From the IMG/VR virus record IMGVR_UViG_3300035698_004463, positions 1-53,268 of that record: DNA of 53,268 nt, one strand, 5' to 3'. A model generated the notes under the pieces. It worked only from the letters and a program-made list of their open reading frames with translations, was not told the DNA's origin and ran no database searches. Below, piece after piece: positions 17,192 through 25,399 of this stretch; within the stretch, counting starts at the first letter, position 1, and the number at the start of each line of letters is the position of its first letter. Origin of the DNA: a virus. The position numbers were made by a program, and so were the translations under genes.

Positions 17192-18256
17192 TTAATTATC
17201 CGTCCTAGGCTTAACAACAGCTGATAAATTAGTTTTCTCAGGAACAGTTTGTCCTGTTTGGTCATCTGTGCGTGTTTCGTCATTATTAACAAACGTAGTA
17301 AGTATCTTATTGGCGGCTGCCCATGTTCCTCGAGAATCAGTGCCTACATTCGTCCATCGTGTTCCAGTTTTCTTAAACAGTCTATTAGGTGAAAAATCAG
17401 TACGCAAGAAAAAATTCCCGTCTGTTACTCCAATAGTTGGAAATGTTTCTCCACTGCCAATTAAGCTAACCCCATTTGGAGGAAGACCGTCTTGTCCACC
17501 AAAGTCAATAATTGGCTTATCAGGAACATCAGGATCAAAATACAAGTGCGCAGTATCTCGGTATTGTGGATCAAAGCCAACATCGTTGGTTGCTTCTGTT
17601 ACTATAGCGTCGTTTATTGCAATAGAGTTTGAGTATGTACTAATAAGGTTACGTAAATCTCCAGCTTCTTCACCAGTTCCAAGAATATCTCTATATTCTT
17701 GACTGTCTGTTATGGGTCCTAATTTAACTCTCCATAAATGAGGCCACCAGTTTGGGTCAAACCCTTCTGCCGGCCTACTACCGTCAGTAACAACATGAAA
17801 CCTGTTGATTGCGTCATCACTGCCAAGTAATAAATCATCACGCATATGTGGAAGCTCAATCACGTCACCTGGCATAAGCTTTCTACCAATTGACTCAACC
17901 ATACTTTCGATATGGAAATTCATAAATACTGTACCGTTAGCCAACAACAAGCCAAATTGTGTTAAGTCATATGCATCGCCATCTGCTATATTGTATTGTC
18001 CACGAAGTTCATAAATATTATCGTCATATTTTCTATCTCTGTTTTCTAAAAACAGCAAATCTTGAATAAATGTTTGATCTTCAATACCAGCACTAGCTGG
18101 TCTAGTTGCATCTCCATTATTAGGAGTTTCGTGAATTCCAAGATACTTGTGTATGTACACACCAGTACCACCAGCATGCAAATGTTCACCTACGATTCGA
18201 TCGATAAAGCTAAAATCGTTTCCTTTGACGGGTTTCCACAAACTTAAACGTGGCAT
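17192..18256 (-). CDS. 14: Neck protein, T4 gp14-like
   Basis: 354 aa, GAGGA SD, late box 29 nt upstream. Features seen: RLSLWKPVKGNDFSFIDR, GGTGVYIHKYLG, FIQDLLFLENRDRKYD, NIYELRGQYN and IGRKLMPGDVIELPHMRDD. The last two resemble the gp14 stretch where a PREGDLLYFP-like motif follows the YYIPRE region. In T4, gp13 and gp14 form the neck that seals the filled head and accepts the tail. The identification rests on pattern, on coupling to the gp15-like gene, and on gp13 lying only 1.7 kb away. Longer than T4 gp14 (256 aa). Confidence 0.6.
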   Translation of the reverse strand: MPRLSLWKPVKGNDFSFIDRIVGEHLHAGGTGVYIHKYLGIHETPNNGDATRPASAGIEDQTFIQDLLFLENRDRKYDDNIYELRGQYNIADGDAYDLTQFGLLLANGTVFMNFHIESMVESIGRKLMPGDVIELPHMRDDLLLGSDDAINRFHVVTDGSRPAEGFDPNWWPHLWRVKLGPITDSQEYRDILGTGEEAGDLRNLISTYSNSIAINDAIVTEATNDVGFDPQYRDTAHLYFDPDVPDKPIIDFGGQDGLPPNGVSLIGSGETFPTIGVTDGNFFLRTDFSPNRLFKKTGTRWTNVGTDSRGTWAAANKILTTFVNNDETRTDDQTGQTVPEKTNLSAVVKPRTDN

Positions 18257-18285
18257 TTATGTTATCCTCACATTAATCATAACAC

Positions 18286-18293
18286 TATTTATC
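18286..18293 (-). promoter_or_regulatory. Late promoter box GATAAATA, minus strand, for gp14-gp15
   Basis: Exact box, followed by G-TGTTATGATTAA and an SD. It lies in a 144-nt divergent region shared with the plus-strand sigma-70 promoter 18346-18373. Confidence 0.75.
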
Positions 18294-18345
18294 ATTATAT
18301 GTGCAGCAAAAACAATCGTATCGACTAAATACATTACAACAATAC

Positions 18346-18373
18346 TTGACAACACTGTAAACTCGTGTATAAT
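18346..18373 (+). promoter_or_regulatory. Sigma-70 promoter (TTGACA-16-TATAAT)
   Basis: Both hexamers are perfect consensus. It drives three small or unknown genes from 18401, which should therefore be early. Confidence 0.85.
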
Positions 18374-18400
18374 CCATCGTGTTTACTAAAAGGTAAGATT

Positions 18401-18607
18401 ATGGAATTATTTGAGATTGGAATTATTGCGCTAGTAGGAATAAGCAGTTATTTTTCATATAAAACAGGCAGGTCAACTGGCACTGTTACTGCTATTGTTT
18501 TTTTAAAAGAAGCTAAATGCTTGAAACCAATAGACAGTATAAAAGGTACAGAAGATTGGCCCGATTATTTAAAATCTATGTATGATAACCCAAGGAAATA
18601 CTTATAA
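18401..18607 (+). CDS. Small early membrane-type protein (68 aa)
   Basis: Start set at the ATG with AAAGGTAAG upstream, because it follows directly on a consensus host promoter; an in-frame upstream start would precede the transcript. One N-terminal hydrophobic segment (IGIIALVGISSYFSY, about 6-20), then a polar tail ending DNPRKYL. Possible inner-membrane early protein affecting the host; function unknown. TAA overlaps the next ATG. Confidence 0.6.
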   Translation: MELFEIGIIALVGISSYFSYKTGRSTGTVTAIVFLKEAKCLKPIDSIKGTEDWPDYLKSMYDNPRKYL

Positions 18608-18777
18608 TGGTTAAATCCTTTTGGGAGCCAAACAAAATTATAAAATTAAGTCCTTCAGAAATAACACAACAGGAAAAGGACGCCATCGTTAGTACTTTAG
18701 CATTAATGTTGCAGTTAGAAGATCTTGATCATCAAGTACAAGCAGGTTGGAGGAAAGATAATGGCAGTAAAACGTAA
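18607..18777 (+). CDS. Small early protein (56 aa), unknown
   Basis: MVKSFWEPNKIIKLSPSEI, then a helical stretch (EKDAIVSTLALMLQLEDLDHQV), ending DNGSKT. Its start overlaps the preceding stop (TAATG) and its end overlaps the next gene by 17 nt, so the three are coupled. No family recognised. Confidence 0.55.
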   Translation: MVKSFWEPNKIIKLSPSEITQQEKDAIVSTLALMLQLEDLDHQVQAGWRKDNGSKT

Positions 18778-19900
18778 AAAAGAAATATATCTTACAAAAG
18801 AACCAGATTGGACAAAGTTAAGTAAGGAAACAGCACAAGACAAACAACTAATTGCATTTAAGTATGCTGATTTTTTTGTACATTACGAAATTGACAATAA
18901 ATCCAAAGCTTCTGCGCTAAAATTATGGCTCAAAGATGATAGCGGTTGGGATATTGATGAAATAAAGAAAGTTGGTAAACTGCCGGATTATTATTTTAGT
19001 ACAGCTGGCAAGATTGCATTTATAGCAAAAAGGCTAGGGTACATACCTGAGTATCATTTGTCTCATATTCATGATCAACGATTGTTTTGGATAAAATCAA
19101 GTGAAAATCTTAAAGAAGAAGTTGAAGACACTGTTGCTCTTGCAAAGACTCAACCTAAACTTAGCATTCAAGCTAGAATGGCTGAGCAAGTAGGACCATT
19201 ATGTGGCGAATGGGAAGCTATATTAGATTTAATAACAGGTGGTGGATTTGATGTAACTAAATTTGACCCTTATGGTGATATGCAAACCTTTGAGGGTGGT
19301 TTGATTAAACCAAACCATGCAAAAATTATTAAAAATTCATATAATAATGACTATATTGAGTCATTAGATGTAGTTAAATGGAAAGATGAAGAAATTAAGG
19401 AAGCATTTAGTCACCTTACTGCAAAAACACGCAAGGCATACTTGGCATTTTATGAAAAAATTAATACAGCATGTGATACATATATTGTAACAGGCAAAGC
19501 GCAACGAAAAACAAGAAAGCCTAAAGCAGTTTCAAAAGAAAGATTGGTTACTAAGCTAAAGTATAAATTAAATGATAGTGTTCTCGGTATAGCAAGTATT
19601 AATCCTATAGAATTAATTGATGCACAAGAAGTTTGGGTATATAACACTAAAACTAGGAAGCTCGGCGTGTTTTATAAGGATAATTTTTCTACAGGCATAA
19701 CAGTTAAGGGTACGTCGTTAGTTGGTTATGATGAAGTAACAAGCAGACAGCGCACGCTGAGAAAGCCAGTAGAGCAACTGAAGGATTTTAAAGGCAATGC
19801 TAGAACCAAGTACAAGAAAGCATACAATGCACTGACAACTTCTGACATTAAGCTGAAAGGGCGCCTAAGTGAACACATTATTATATTAAAAACATTCTAA
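18761..19900 (+). CDS. Conserved T4-like phage protein of unknown function (379 aa)
   Basis: Start chosen at the ATG 6 nt after GGAGGAAAG... (GGAGG 18748-18752) rather than an in-frame upstream start. Highly charged N-terminus (MAVKRKKEIYLTKEPDWTKL). The C-terminal half contains VWVYNTKTRKLGVFYKDN and KGTSLVGYDEVTSRQRTLRKP, followed by a basic KGNARTKYKKAYNAL and GRLSEHIIILKTF; this pattern recalls a conserved hypothetical of marine T4-like phages. Expressed from the early promoter at 18346. Basic content suggests nucleic-acid contact, but no fold is recognised. Confidence 0.6.
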   Translation: MAVKRKKEIYLTKEPDWTKLSKETAQDKQLIAFKYADFFVHYEIDNKSKASALKLWLKDDSGWDIDEIKKVGKLPDYYFSTAGKIAFIAKRLGYIPEYHLSHIHDQRLFWIKSSENLKEEVEDTVALAKTQPKLSIQARMAEQVGPLCGEWEAILDLITGGGFDVTKFDPYGDMQTFEGGLIKPNHAKIIKNSYNNDYIESLDVVKWKDEEIKEAFSHLTAKTRKAYLAFYEKINTACDTYIVTGKAQRKTRKPKAVSKERLVTKLKYKLNDSVLGIASINPIELIDAQEVWVYNTKTRKLGVFYKDNFSTGITVKGTSLVGYDEVTSRQRTLRKPVEQLKDFKGNARTKYKKAYNALTTSDIKLKGRLSEHIIILKTF

Positions 19901-19915
19901 TATTTGTGGCATATA

Positions 19916-19923
19916 GATAAATA
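19916..19923 (+). promoter_or_regulatory. Late box GATAAATA, 5 nt from gp13 start (leaderless)
   Basis: Exact box, spacer ACGGT, then ATG. With T4 geometry +1 is the A of the start codon. No SD is present. Confidence 0.75.
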
Positions 19924-19928
19924 ACGGT

Positions 19929-20687
19929 ATGCCACAAAATCAAATCGGATATTTAAGTAGAGAAGAAGTTATCACAGAGATACAATTGCGTTTAGCTGAT
20001 GGTATGGTTGACGTTGAGCTTGATCGTGAACATTATGATGTTGCAATTAATAAAGCCATTTCAATTTATAGACAAATGAGCTCTAACAGTGTCGAAGAAA
20101 GTATAATATTTTTTAACACTGAAAGTGGTGTTAATGATTACACAATGCCAGATGAAGTTGTAGAAGTACAGCGCATGTACAGGCGAGGAATTGGATCAAA
20201 TGGTTCCGGTAGTAACTTTGATCCATTTGACGTAGCATTTAATAATATGTATATGTTGCAAGCTGGGTCAATTGGCGGATTAGCAGTATATGATGCATTT
20301 TCCCAATATAAAGAAACAATTAATAAGATTTTTGGTGGTGAATACAATTTTATATGGAATAGAAATTCACATGTTCTTAAAGTTTTAAGAAATATCAAGA
20401 ATATAGAAGAAATAGCAGTAACAGTGTATAACTTTGTACCGGAAAGTATATTATTACGTGATCTATATGCAAGTCCATGGATATCTGACATGTCGCTTTC
20501 CCAAAGTAAATTAATGTTAGGCGAAGCCAGAGGCAAATATACTACAGGTCTTCCTGGTGCCGGTGGTGCAATCATATTGAACGGTGAAAATTTAAAAGCT
20601 GATGCTAAAGTAGAAATAGAAGAATTACGCATGCAAATACAAAACATGGAAGAGGGCTCGGCGCCGCTGGGGTTTATAATAGGATGA
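19929..20687 (+). CDS. 13: Neck protein, T4 gp13-like
   Basis: 252 aa. Diagnostic segments: DREHYDVAINKAISIYRQMSSNSVEESI (36-63), DYTMPDEVVEVQRMYRRG, FDPFDVAFNNMYML, FGGEYNFIWNRNSHVLKVLR, and LSQSKLMLGEARGKYTTGLPGAGGAIILNGENLKADA near the C-terminus. These match the neck protein of marine T4-like phages. With gp14 it closes the packaged head. Start at 19929 keeps the conserved N-terminus, although there is no ribosome-binding site and the late box ends only 5 nt upstream. Confidence 0.75.
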   Translation: MPQNQIGYLSREEVITEIQLRLADGMVDVELDREHYDVAINKAISIYRQMSSNSVEESIIFFNTESGVNDYTMPDEVVEVQRMYRRGIGSNGSGSNFDPFDVAFNNMYMLQAGSIGGLAVYDAFSQYKETINKIFGGEYNFIWNRNSHVLKVLRNIKNIEEIAVTVYNFVPESILLRDLYASPWISDMSLSQSKLMLGEARGKYTTGLPGAGGAIILNGENLKADAKVEIEELRMQIQNMEEGSAPLGFIIG

Positions 20688-20691
20688 TAAG

Positions 20692-20874
20692 TTACTTATC
20701 ATTAGGATAACATCCTTCTGCATGCCTTTCAGTTATTTTATTGCTTATATTAGTCCGACTTTCTTTAGATTTATTTCTTTTGATTATCTGTTCTTTATGT
20801 GATTCTGACATTGTGCGCCCTGACCTAAGGTATGAAATTTTAACATCGCCATCTTTCAATTTGTAATTTTTCAC
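20692..20874 (-). pseudogene. Possible homing-endonuclease remnant (60 aa, NUMOD-type helix)
   Basis: GTG start. The text SGRTMSESHKEQIIKRNK and SRTNISNKITERHAEGC resembles the DNA-binding helix repeats of GIY-YIG and HNH homing endonucleases, as in the intact enzyme at 15159. No nuclease domain remains. A minus-strand late box at 20904-20911 is 29 nt upstream, so it may still be transcribed. It could also be a small intact DNA-binding protein. Confidence 0.4.
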
Positions 20875-20903
20875 ACCATCTGTGTACCACCGCGGTACAT
20901 GCT

Positions 20904-20911
20904 TATTTATC
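20904..20911 (-). promoter_or_regulatory. Late promoter box GATAAATA, minus strand
   Basis: Exact box before the small minus-strand ORF at 20874. It faces away from the promoters of the dNMP kinase gene. Confidence 0.5.
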
Positions 20912-20943
20912 TAAAAATCGATCCTTTAGGATTCGTTATTGGA

Positions 20944-20972
20944 TTGACACTTCCGGGTATATATGTTATACT
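20944..20972 (+). promoter_or_regulatory. Sigma-70 promoter (TTGACA-17-TATACT) for dNMP kinase
   Basis: Consensus -35, one mismatch in -10, optimal spacer. A late box follows at once (20977-20984), so this gene can be read early and late. Confidence 0.8.
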
Positions 20973-20976
20973 AATA

Positions 20977-20984
20977 GATAAATA
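20977..20984 (+). promoter_or_regulatory. Late promoter box GATAAATA for dNMP kinase
   Basis: Exact box 19 nt before the ATG at 21004, stacked directly behind the sigma-70 promoter. Confidence 0.65.
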
Positions 20985-21003
20985 AAAATAAAGGATTCGG
21001 TAC

Positions 21004-21663
21004 ATGGCACAATTAATCGGACTTGTTGGATTAATAGGAAGCGGAAAGGGCACCGTTGCAAACTTATTTGCAGAAGACAGTAACTATGTTATTGATAGTT
21101 TTGCAGCACCTCTTAAGGATTTGACTTCATCCATTTTTGGATGGCCACGTCACATGCTTGAAGGAGATACGGCTGTGAGTAGAGAATTCAGAAATACTCC
21201 CGATATGTTTTGGAGTAGAAAACTTAATATACCCAATTTTACTCCAAGATTGGCATTCCAGCTAATTGGCACTGACGTATTGCGTGGTCATTTCCATGAC
21301 AGTCTTTGGATAAACAGTTTAGAATACCGATTAATGCAACATTCAGACAACGTAAACATACTGGTAAGTGATGCTAGATTTAGGAATGAACTAGATCTTA
21401 TTAGACGAATGAATGGAACAGTTATATGGGTTCAGCGTGGTGTATTACCTGAATGGTGGGCAACTGCTGAAAATGCACATGACGACGCAATGTCTAGGAA
21501 AATAATGCAAACTAAATACAAAGACATTCATGAAAGTGAATGGAATTGGGCAGGATATGCAGTAGATTACATTATAAAAAATGACGGTTCAATGGAACAG
21601 TTATCACAAAAAGTTGCAGAAATTCAAAACACAATAACCTCCCCTAATCTTAAAATAGTATAA
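21004..21663 (+). CDS. 1: Deoxynucleoside monophosphate kinase, T4 gp1-like
   Basis: 219 aa. P-loop GLIGSGKGT (9-17) at the N-terminus. DSFAAPLKDLTSSIFGWPRHMLEGD, then RLAFQLIGTDVLRGHFHDSLWI match the dNMP-binding part, and LVSDARFRNELDLIRRMNGTVIWV is the Walker B/sensor region. The family phosphorylates dGMP, dTMP and hydroxymethyl-dCMP to diphosphates for phage DNA synthesis. Double promoter (sigma-70 and late). Confidence 0.85.
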   Translation: MAQLIGLVGLIGSGKGTVANLFAEDSNYVIDSFAAPLKDLTSSIFGWPRHMLEGDTAVSREFRNTPDMFWSRKLNIPNFTPRLAFQLIGTDVLRGHFHDSLWINSLEYRLMQHSDNVNILVSDARFRNELDLIRRMNGTVIWVQRGVLPEWWATAENAHDDAMSRKIMQTKYKDIHESEWNWAGYAVDYIIKNDGSMEQLSQKVAEIQNTITSPNLKIV

Positions 21664-21721
21664 TACTGCACAATATTCCCTAATATTCTCTAATATTACA
21701 GTTACGGTCTAAGACACTAAA

Positions 21722-21766
21722 TCTCCTTGTATTTTGATAAATATAGTTAATCTACACATTAGGAGA
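21722..21766 (+). promoter_or_regulatory. Inverted repeat covering the gp18 SD, late promoter in loop
   Basis: TCTCCT (21722-21727) pairs with AGGAGA (21761-21766), the SD of the sheath gene. The late box 21736-21743 lies between. Read-through RNA from the kinase promoter could be translationally silent, and late RNA active. The stem is only 6 bp. Confidence 0.45.
21736..21743 (+). promoter_or_regulatory. Late promoter box GATAAATA for tail sheath
   Basis: Exact box followed by TAGTTAAT, 29 nt before the ATG at 21773. Confidence 0.8.
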
Positions 21767-21772
21767 AAAAGA

Positions 21773-24577
21773 ATGGCAACATTAGATTCACCAGGAGTAA
21801 GTATTTCTGTTTCCGATGAGAGCTTTTATGCACCAGCTGGTGCAGGTACAGTGCCTTTAATTGTTATTGCAACAGCGCAAAACAAAACAGCACCGGACGG
21901 TTCATCAACAGCTGGATTTACTACACTCGCTGAAGCAGGCAAACTAAAACTAATTACAAGTCAAAGAGAACTCTTACAGAGCTTTGGCAACCCTTCATTT
22001 AAAGTTAGTGGTGGTACACCAATCCACGGCGACGAAACAAACGAATACGGATTAATGGCAGCATACAGCTTTTTGGGTCTCTCAAACAGGGCATATGTAT
22101 TACGCGCCAACATAGATTTAAGTGACCTAGAAGCAAGAGCAACAGCGCCATCTGGTGCACCTGACCATGGTACGTATTGGATTGATACTGTAAACACCAT
22201 TTGGGGCTTGAAGCAATGGGACGGCACAAAATGGGTATCAAAAAGTAAAGAAATCAAACAACCATCAGCAACTGACTTGTCAGGAACTAATCGACCACTA
22301 GGGTCATATGGCGTCAATGGTAATTTTGCGGTACTTTATGTAAACCAAGATGGATCTATTCCAAGTACTATTAGGTTTTATGAAAAAGTAGCAGGCATTT
22401 GGTATCAAATTGGAGAGCCAGATTGGGTAACTAACTGGGTCAATGGCGGATTAACAGCAACCTCGCCAGATTATCAAACGGCATCGCATACCTCTATTCC
22501 TACATTACAAGCAAATGGTAGCCCACTTGTTGAAGGTGACGTGTATATGCAAACTACTGCCCCTAACGAAGGTTCAACTTTTGTTATTAAAGAATACAAC
22601 TCAACTACTGGTCAATTTATTGAAGAGAATCCTCACATTAGCATAAATTCTGACACAGCATATGCTACATATAATATTCTTGGTACACTAACTGAAGGTG
22701 TAACATGGGGAAAATTGGATAATGAAGCAGTGGCTGGATTAAAGCCTACGGCCTGGAATGGAGCATCAACACTTACAGTTGCATCTTCATCTGCGGTAGT
22801 TGATGCTGACATAACTGGTGCATCAAATGCAGCAGCAACAGTATTTACAATTTTTGCCAACCATTCATCAGTTGGCATCACTGTATTTAATATAACAAGT
22901 GGCTCTGTTGAAGGTGTGTTGCAAGATATAGCCTCTGCTTTATCAAGTGCTTCAGCTGCATCACTTAAAGATCAAATTGTTGTTTCAAATGTGTCAGGCA
23001 TTATTAACATTGTTAATACAGCAGGTAACGACATTACATTGGTTGATGGTAACTCCACTGTTTTATTAGCTAACCTTAATTTGGTTGCTGGTACTACTTC
23101 AAACTTTAAAGTTATTGACTATATTCCTAGTGCCACTGTACCAACTGGCGACACAGTTGATGGTAAACTTTGGTATGATGCAGATATTAGTACAACTAAT
23201 GTTGATATTTTAGAACATAACGGCACAACATGGGTAGATTTACCTACAGACTTACAGACTAAAGCAACAACACCTGTAGTGCAAAGTGATGGTGTTTCTG
23301 CACTAGTAACTGGCGACGTTTGGATTAATAGCAGTGATACTGAAAATATTACTATTCATAGATATAGTACTTTACTATCATTGTGGGTATTGGTTGACAA
23401 TACAGATCAAAGTTCACCAGGTGGTATATTGTTTAGTGATTTTAGACAAGTAGCTGGCGGCAGCTTAGATGCAGACGCACCAGATGCAACTTTCTTTCCA
23501 GCAGGCATGTTAGCATGGAATTACAGAGCAAGTGGCGGTAATATTAAGCAATGGAATATTAACTACACACCAAATGGAATTAATATTGGTAATGTTTGGG
23601 TTAATTTTAGCGGAAACAAAGTAGACGGTTCTCCAAATTTACTAAGAAAGGCGCAACGGAAAGCTGCTGTTAGAGCAATGCAGTCAGTAGTAACATCTAA
23701 TGATGCTATTAGGAATGAAACTAACAGATTTAATCTTATGGCAGTTCCTGGTTATCCAGAGCTTGCGGATGAAATGTTGGCACTAGGAACTGATAGGAAA
23801 AATACAGTATTTTCACTTATTGACACTCCTTTAAGACTTGCTAGTGATGCAACGAGTATCCAAGCTTGGGCGACTAATGGCAATAATGCAGTAGAAAATG
23901 GCGAGGATGGATTGTTAAGTTCATCTTCTGAAGCTGCAACATATTACCCAAGTGGCTTAACTACTAACTTAGACGGAACCAATGCAATGGTGCCATCGTC
24001 ACACATGGTATTGCGTACTTTTGCTTACAACGACCAAGTTTCATTCCCATGGTTTGCACCAGCAGGCTTTCAGCGTGGACTGGTTAACAATGTAACAAGT
24101 GTTGGCTTTCTTGATTCAGCAGAAAATGAGTACGTACCAGTTAGTTTAAATGAAGGGCAAAGAGATACATTGTACTTAAACAAAGTAAATCCAATTGCTA
24201 CATTCCCTGGACGTGGTATTACTGTTTTTGGACAAAAAACATTAAATCCAGTACCTAGTGCGTTAGATAGGGTAAATGTTTCAAGACTAGTGATCTACGT
24301 TCGCGAACAATTAGATGATGCAGTTAAACCATTTTTGTTCCAACCAAATGACGAAATTACACAGGCTAATGCCAAGGTAGTAATTGATAGGTTGCTTGGT
24401 GAGCTAGTTTCACAACGTGGTTTGTTTGATTTTGTTGTTGTTGTTGATTCATCAAATAACACACCTGCAAGAATAGACAGAAACGAATTGCATATTGATA
24501 TTGCAATACAACCTGTTAAGGCGATAGAGTTTATCTTTATACCAATTAGAATCCAAAACACTTTGGGTACTTCTTAA
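21773..24577 (+). CDS. 18: Tail sheath protein, T4 gp18-like
   Basis: 934 aa from the ATG preceded by AGGAG; an in-frame upstream start has no SD. N-terminus ATLDSPGVSISVSDESFYAPAGAGTVPLIVIATAQNK is typical for contractile sheaths. The C-terminal domain is conserved: VYVREQLDDAVKPFLFQPNDE, then LVSQRGLFDFVVVVD and DIAIQPVKAIEFIFI. Hundreds of polymerised copies contract to drive the tube through the envelope. It is longer than T4 gp18 (659 aa); the extra residues form surface insertions around 120-570, with repeated GDVYM/GDVWI-type units and Thr/Ser-rich stretches, likely exposed on the sheath exterior. Followed by a strong terminator. Confidence 0.9.
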   Translation: MATLDSPGVSISVSDESFYAPAGAGTVPLIVIATAQNKTAPDGSSTAGFTTLAEAGKLKLITSQRELLQSFGNPSFKVSGGTPIHGDETNEYGLMAAYSFLGLSNRAYVLRANIDLSDLEARATAPSGAPDHGTYWIDTVNTIWGLKQWDGTKWVSKSKEIKQPSATDLSGTNRPLGSYGVNGNFAVLYVNQDGSIPSTIRFYEKVAGIWYQIGEPDWVTNWVNGGLTATSPDYQTASHTSIPTLQANGSPLVEGDVYMQTTAPNEGSTFVIKEYNSTTGQFIEENPHISINSDTAYATYNILGTLTEGVTWGKLDNEAVAGLKPTAWNGASTLTVASSSAVVDADITGASNAAATVFTIFANHSSVGITVFNITSGSVEGVLQDIASALSSASAASLKDQIVVSNVSGIINIVNTAGNDITLVDGNSTVLLANLNLVAGTTSNFKVIDYIPSATVPTGDTVDGKLWYDADISTTNVDILEHNGTTWVDLPTDLQTKATTPVVQSDGVSALVTGDVWINSSDTENITIHRYSTLLSLWVLVDNTDQSSPGGILFSDFRQVAGGSLDADAPDATFFPAGMLAWNYRASGGNIKQWNINYTPNGINIGNVWVNFSGNKVDGSPNLLRKAQRKAAVRAMQSVVTSNDAIRNETNRFNLMAVPGYPELADEMLALGTDRKNTVFSLIDTPLRLASDATSIQAWATNGNNAVENGEDGLLSSSSEAATYYPSGLTTNLDGTNAMVPSSHMVLRTFAYNDQVSFPWFAPAGFQRGLVNNVTSVGFLDSAENEYVPVSLNEGQRDTLYLNKVNPIATFPGRGITVFGQKTLNPVPSALDRVNVSRLVIYVREQLDDAVKPFLFQPNDEITQANAKVVIDRLLGELVSQRGLFDFVVVVDSSNNTPARIDRNELHIDIAIQPVKAIEFIFIPIRIQNTLGTS

Positions 24578-24601
24578 AGAATCCACTACCTTAGGATCGA
24601 A

Positions 24602-24615
24602 CTAGCGTAAGCTAG
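24602..24615 (+). other. Small hairpin with GUAA tetraloop before terminator
   Basis: CTAGC-GTAA-GCTAG, 5-bp stem capped by a GNRA-class loop, between the sheath stop and the terminator. A similar AGCTA-GTA-TAGCT hairpin precedes the other strong terminator (48817-48829). Confidence 0.6.
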
Positions 24616-24624
24616 GGGAACATC

Positions 24625-24657
24625 AAAAAGTCCGGAGTCGTGCCCGGACTTTTTTTT
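24625..24657 (+). terminator. Strong intrinsic terminator after tail sheath
   Basis: Stem AAAAAGTCCGG / CCGGACTTTTT (11 bp, 8-nt loop) running into eight T. It isolates the sheath transcript from the tube gene. Confidence 0.92.
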
Positions 24658-24698
24658 GATTGGATTAACACTGGAGTTAACCGTTTTACAGTCGTTCT

Positions 24699-24706
24699 GA
24701 TAAATA
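24699..24706 (+). promoter_or_regulatory. Late promoter box GATAAATA for tail tube
   Basis: Exact box 33 nt before the ATG at 24740, just beyond the sheath terminator. Confidence 0.8.
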
Positions 24707-24739
24707 ACCGTATAGACAAAGAGTTCATAGGAGAACATA

Positions 24740-25381
24740 ATGGCAGTATCAAGCGCAACTACAGAAACCAAGTCACGATTTGGTGTACCAATTACAGGAG
24801 CAACCGGTTCTGGTATTATAATGCCAAAACTAAAATATCGCTTCCGTGTAAGCTTCCTAAATAATTTTGGTGGCTCAGCAGAAACAACTACTTTGACACA
24901 AAATATACAAAATGTTAATCGACCAAAAGTAGCATATGAAGAAATTGAAGTACATAGCTATAACAGTCGGGTATACGTGCAAGGTAAGCATAAATGGGAC
25001 CCAATTACGGTAGGAATACGTGACGACATTACTAACAGTGTAACCAAACTTATTGGCGCACAACAACAGCGCCAAGTTAATCACTTTCAGCAAACAACAA
25101 CAGCATCAGCAAATGATTTTAAATTTGACATGCAGATTGAAGTATTAGATGGTGGTGGTGCAGGTGCTAGTGAAGTATGGTTCTTAGAAGGTTGTTTTTT
25201 AACTGACGTAACTTACGGTGATCACGATTATACTACATCTACAGAATTTCAGAAAATTGAATTAACTGTAAGATTTGATAATGCTTCACATTTTGAAGGT
25301 GACAACGATGTTGCTGGACGTGTTTCAGGTGGCGATCCATTCCCAGTAGCAGTAGCTACCGGTATTAACACAACTGCTTAA
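24740..25381 (+). CDS. 19: Tail tube protein, T4 gp19-like
   Basis: 213 aa, AGGAG SD. Pattern of phage tube proteins: KLKYRFRVSFLNNFGG, NVNRPKVAYEEIEVHSYNSRVYVQGKHKWDPITVGIRDD, then WFLEGCFLTDVTYGDHDYTTSTEFQKIELTVRFDNA. Hexamer rings of this protein stack inside the sheath as the DNA conduit. Slightly longer than T4 gp19 (163 aa). Position directly after gp18 is as in T4. Heads an operon with the tube-like gene at 25400. Confidence 0.88.
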   Translation: MAVSSATTETKSRFGVPITGATGSGIIMPKLKYRFRVSFLNNFGGSAETTTLTQNIQNVNRPKVAYEEIEVHSYNSRVYVQGKHKWDPITVGIRDDITNSVTKLIGAQQQRQVNHFQQTTTASANDFKFDMQIEVLDGGGAGASEVWFLEGCFLTDVTYGDHDYTTSTEFQKIELTVRFDNASHFEGDNDVAGRVSGGDPFPVAVATGINTTA

Positions 25382-25399
25382 TAAGCAGCTGGAGTAATT

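Larger units (their letters stand above)
20921..20996 (+). promoter_or_regulatory. Inverted repeat covering the kinase SD, promoters in loop
   Basis: ATCCTTT (20921-20927) pairs with AAAGGAT (20990-20996), which contains the SD. Both promoters lie between the arms. Transcripts entering from the upstream gp13 gene could hide the SD; transcripts starting in the loop could not. A competing local hairpin ATCCT-TT-AGGAT exists on the left arm. Confidence 0.5.
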
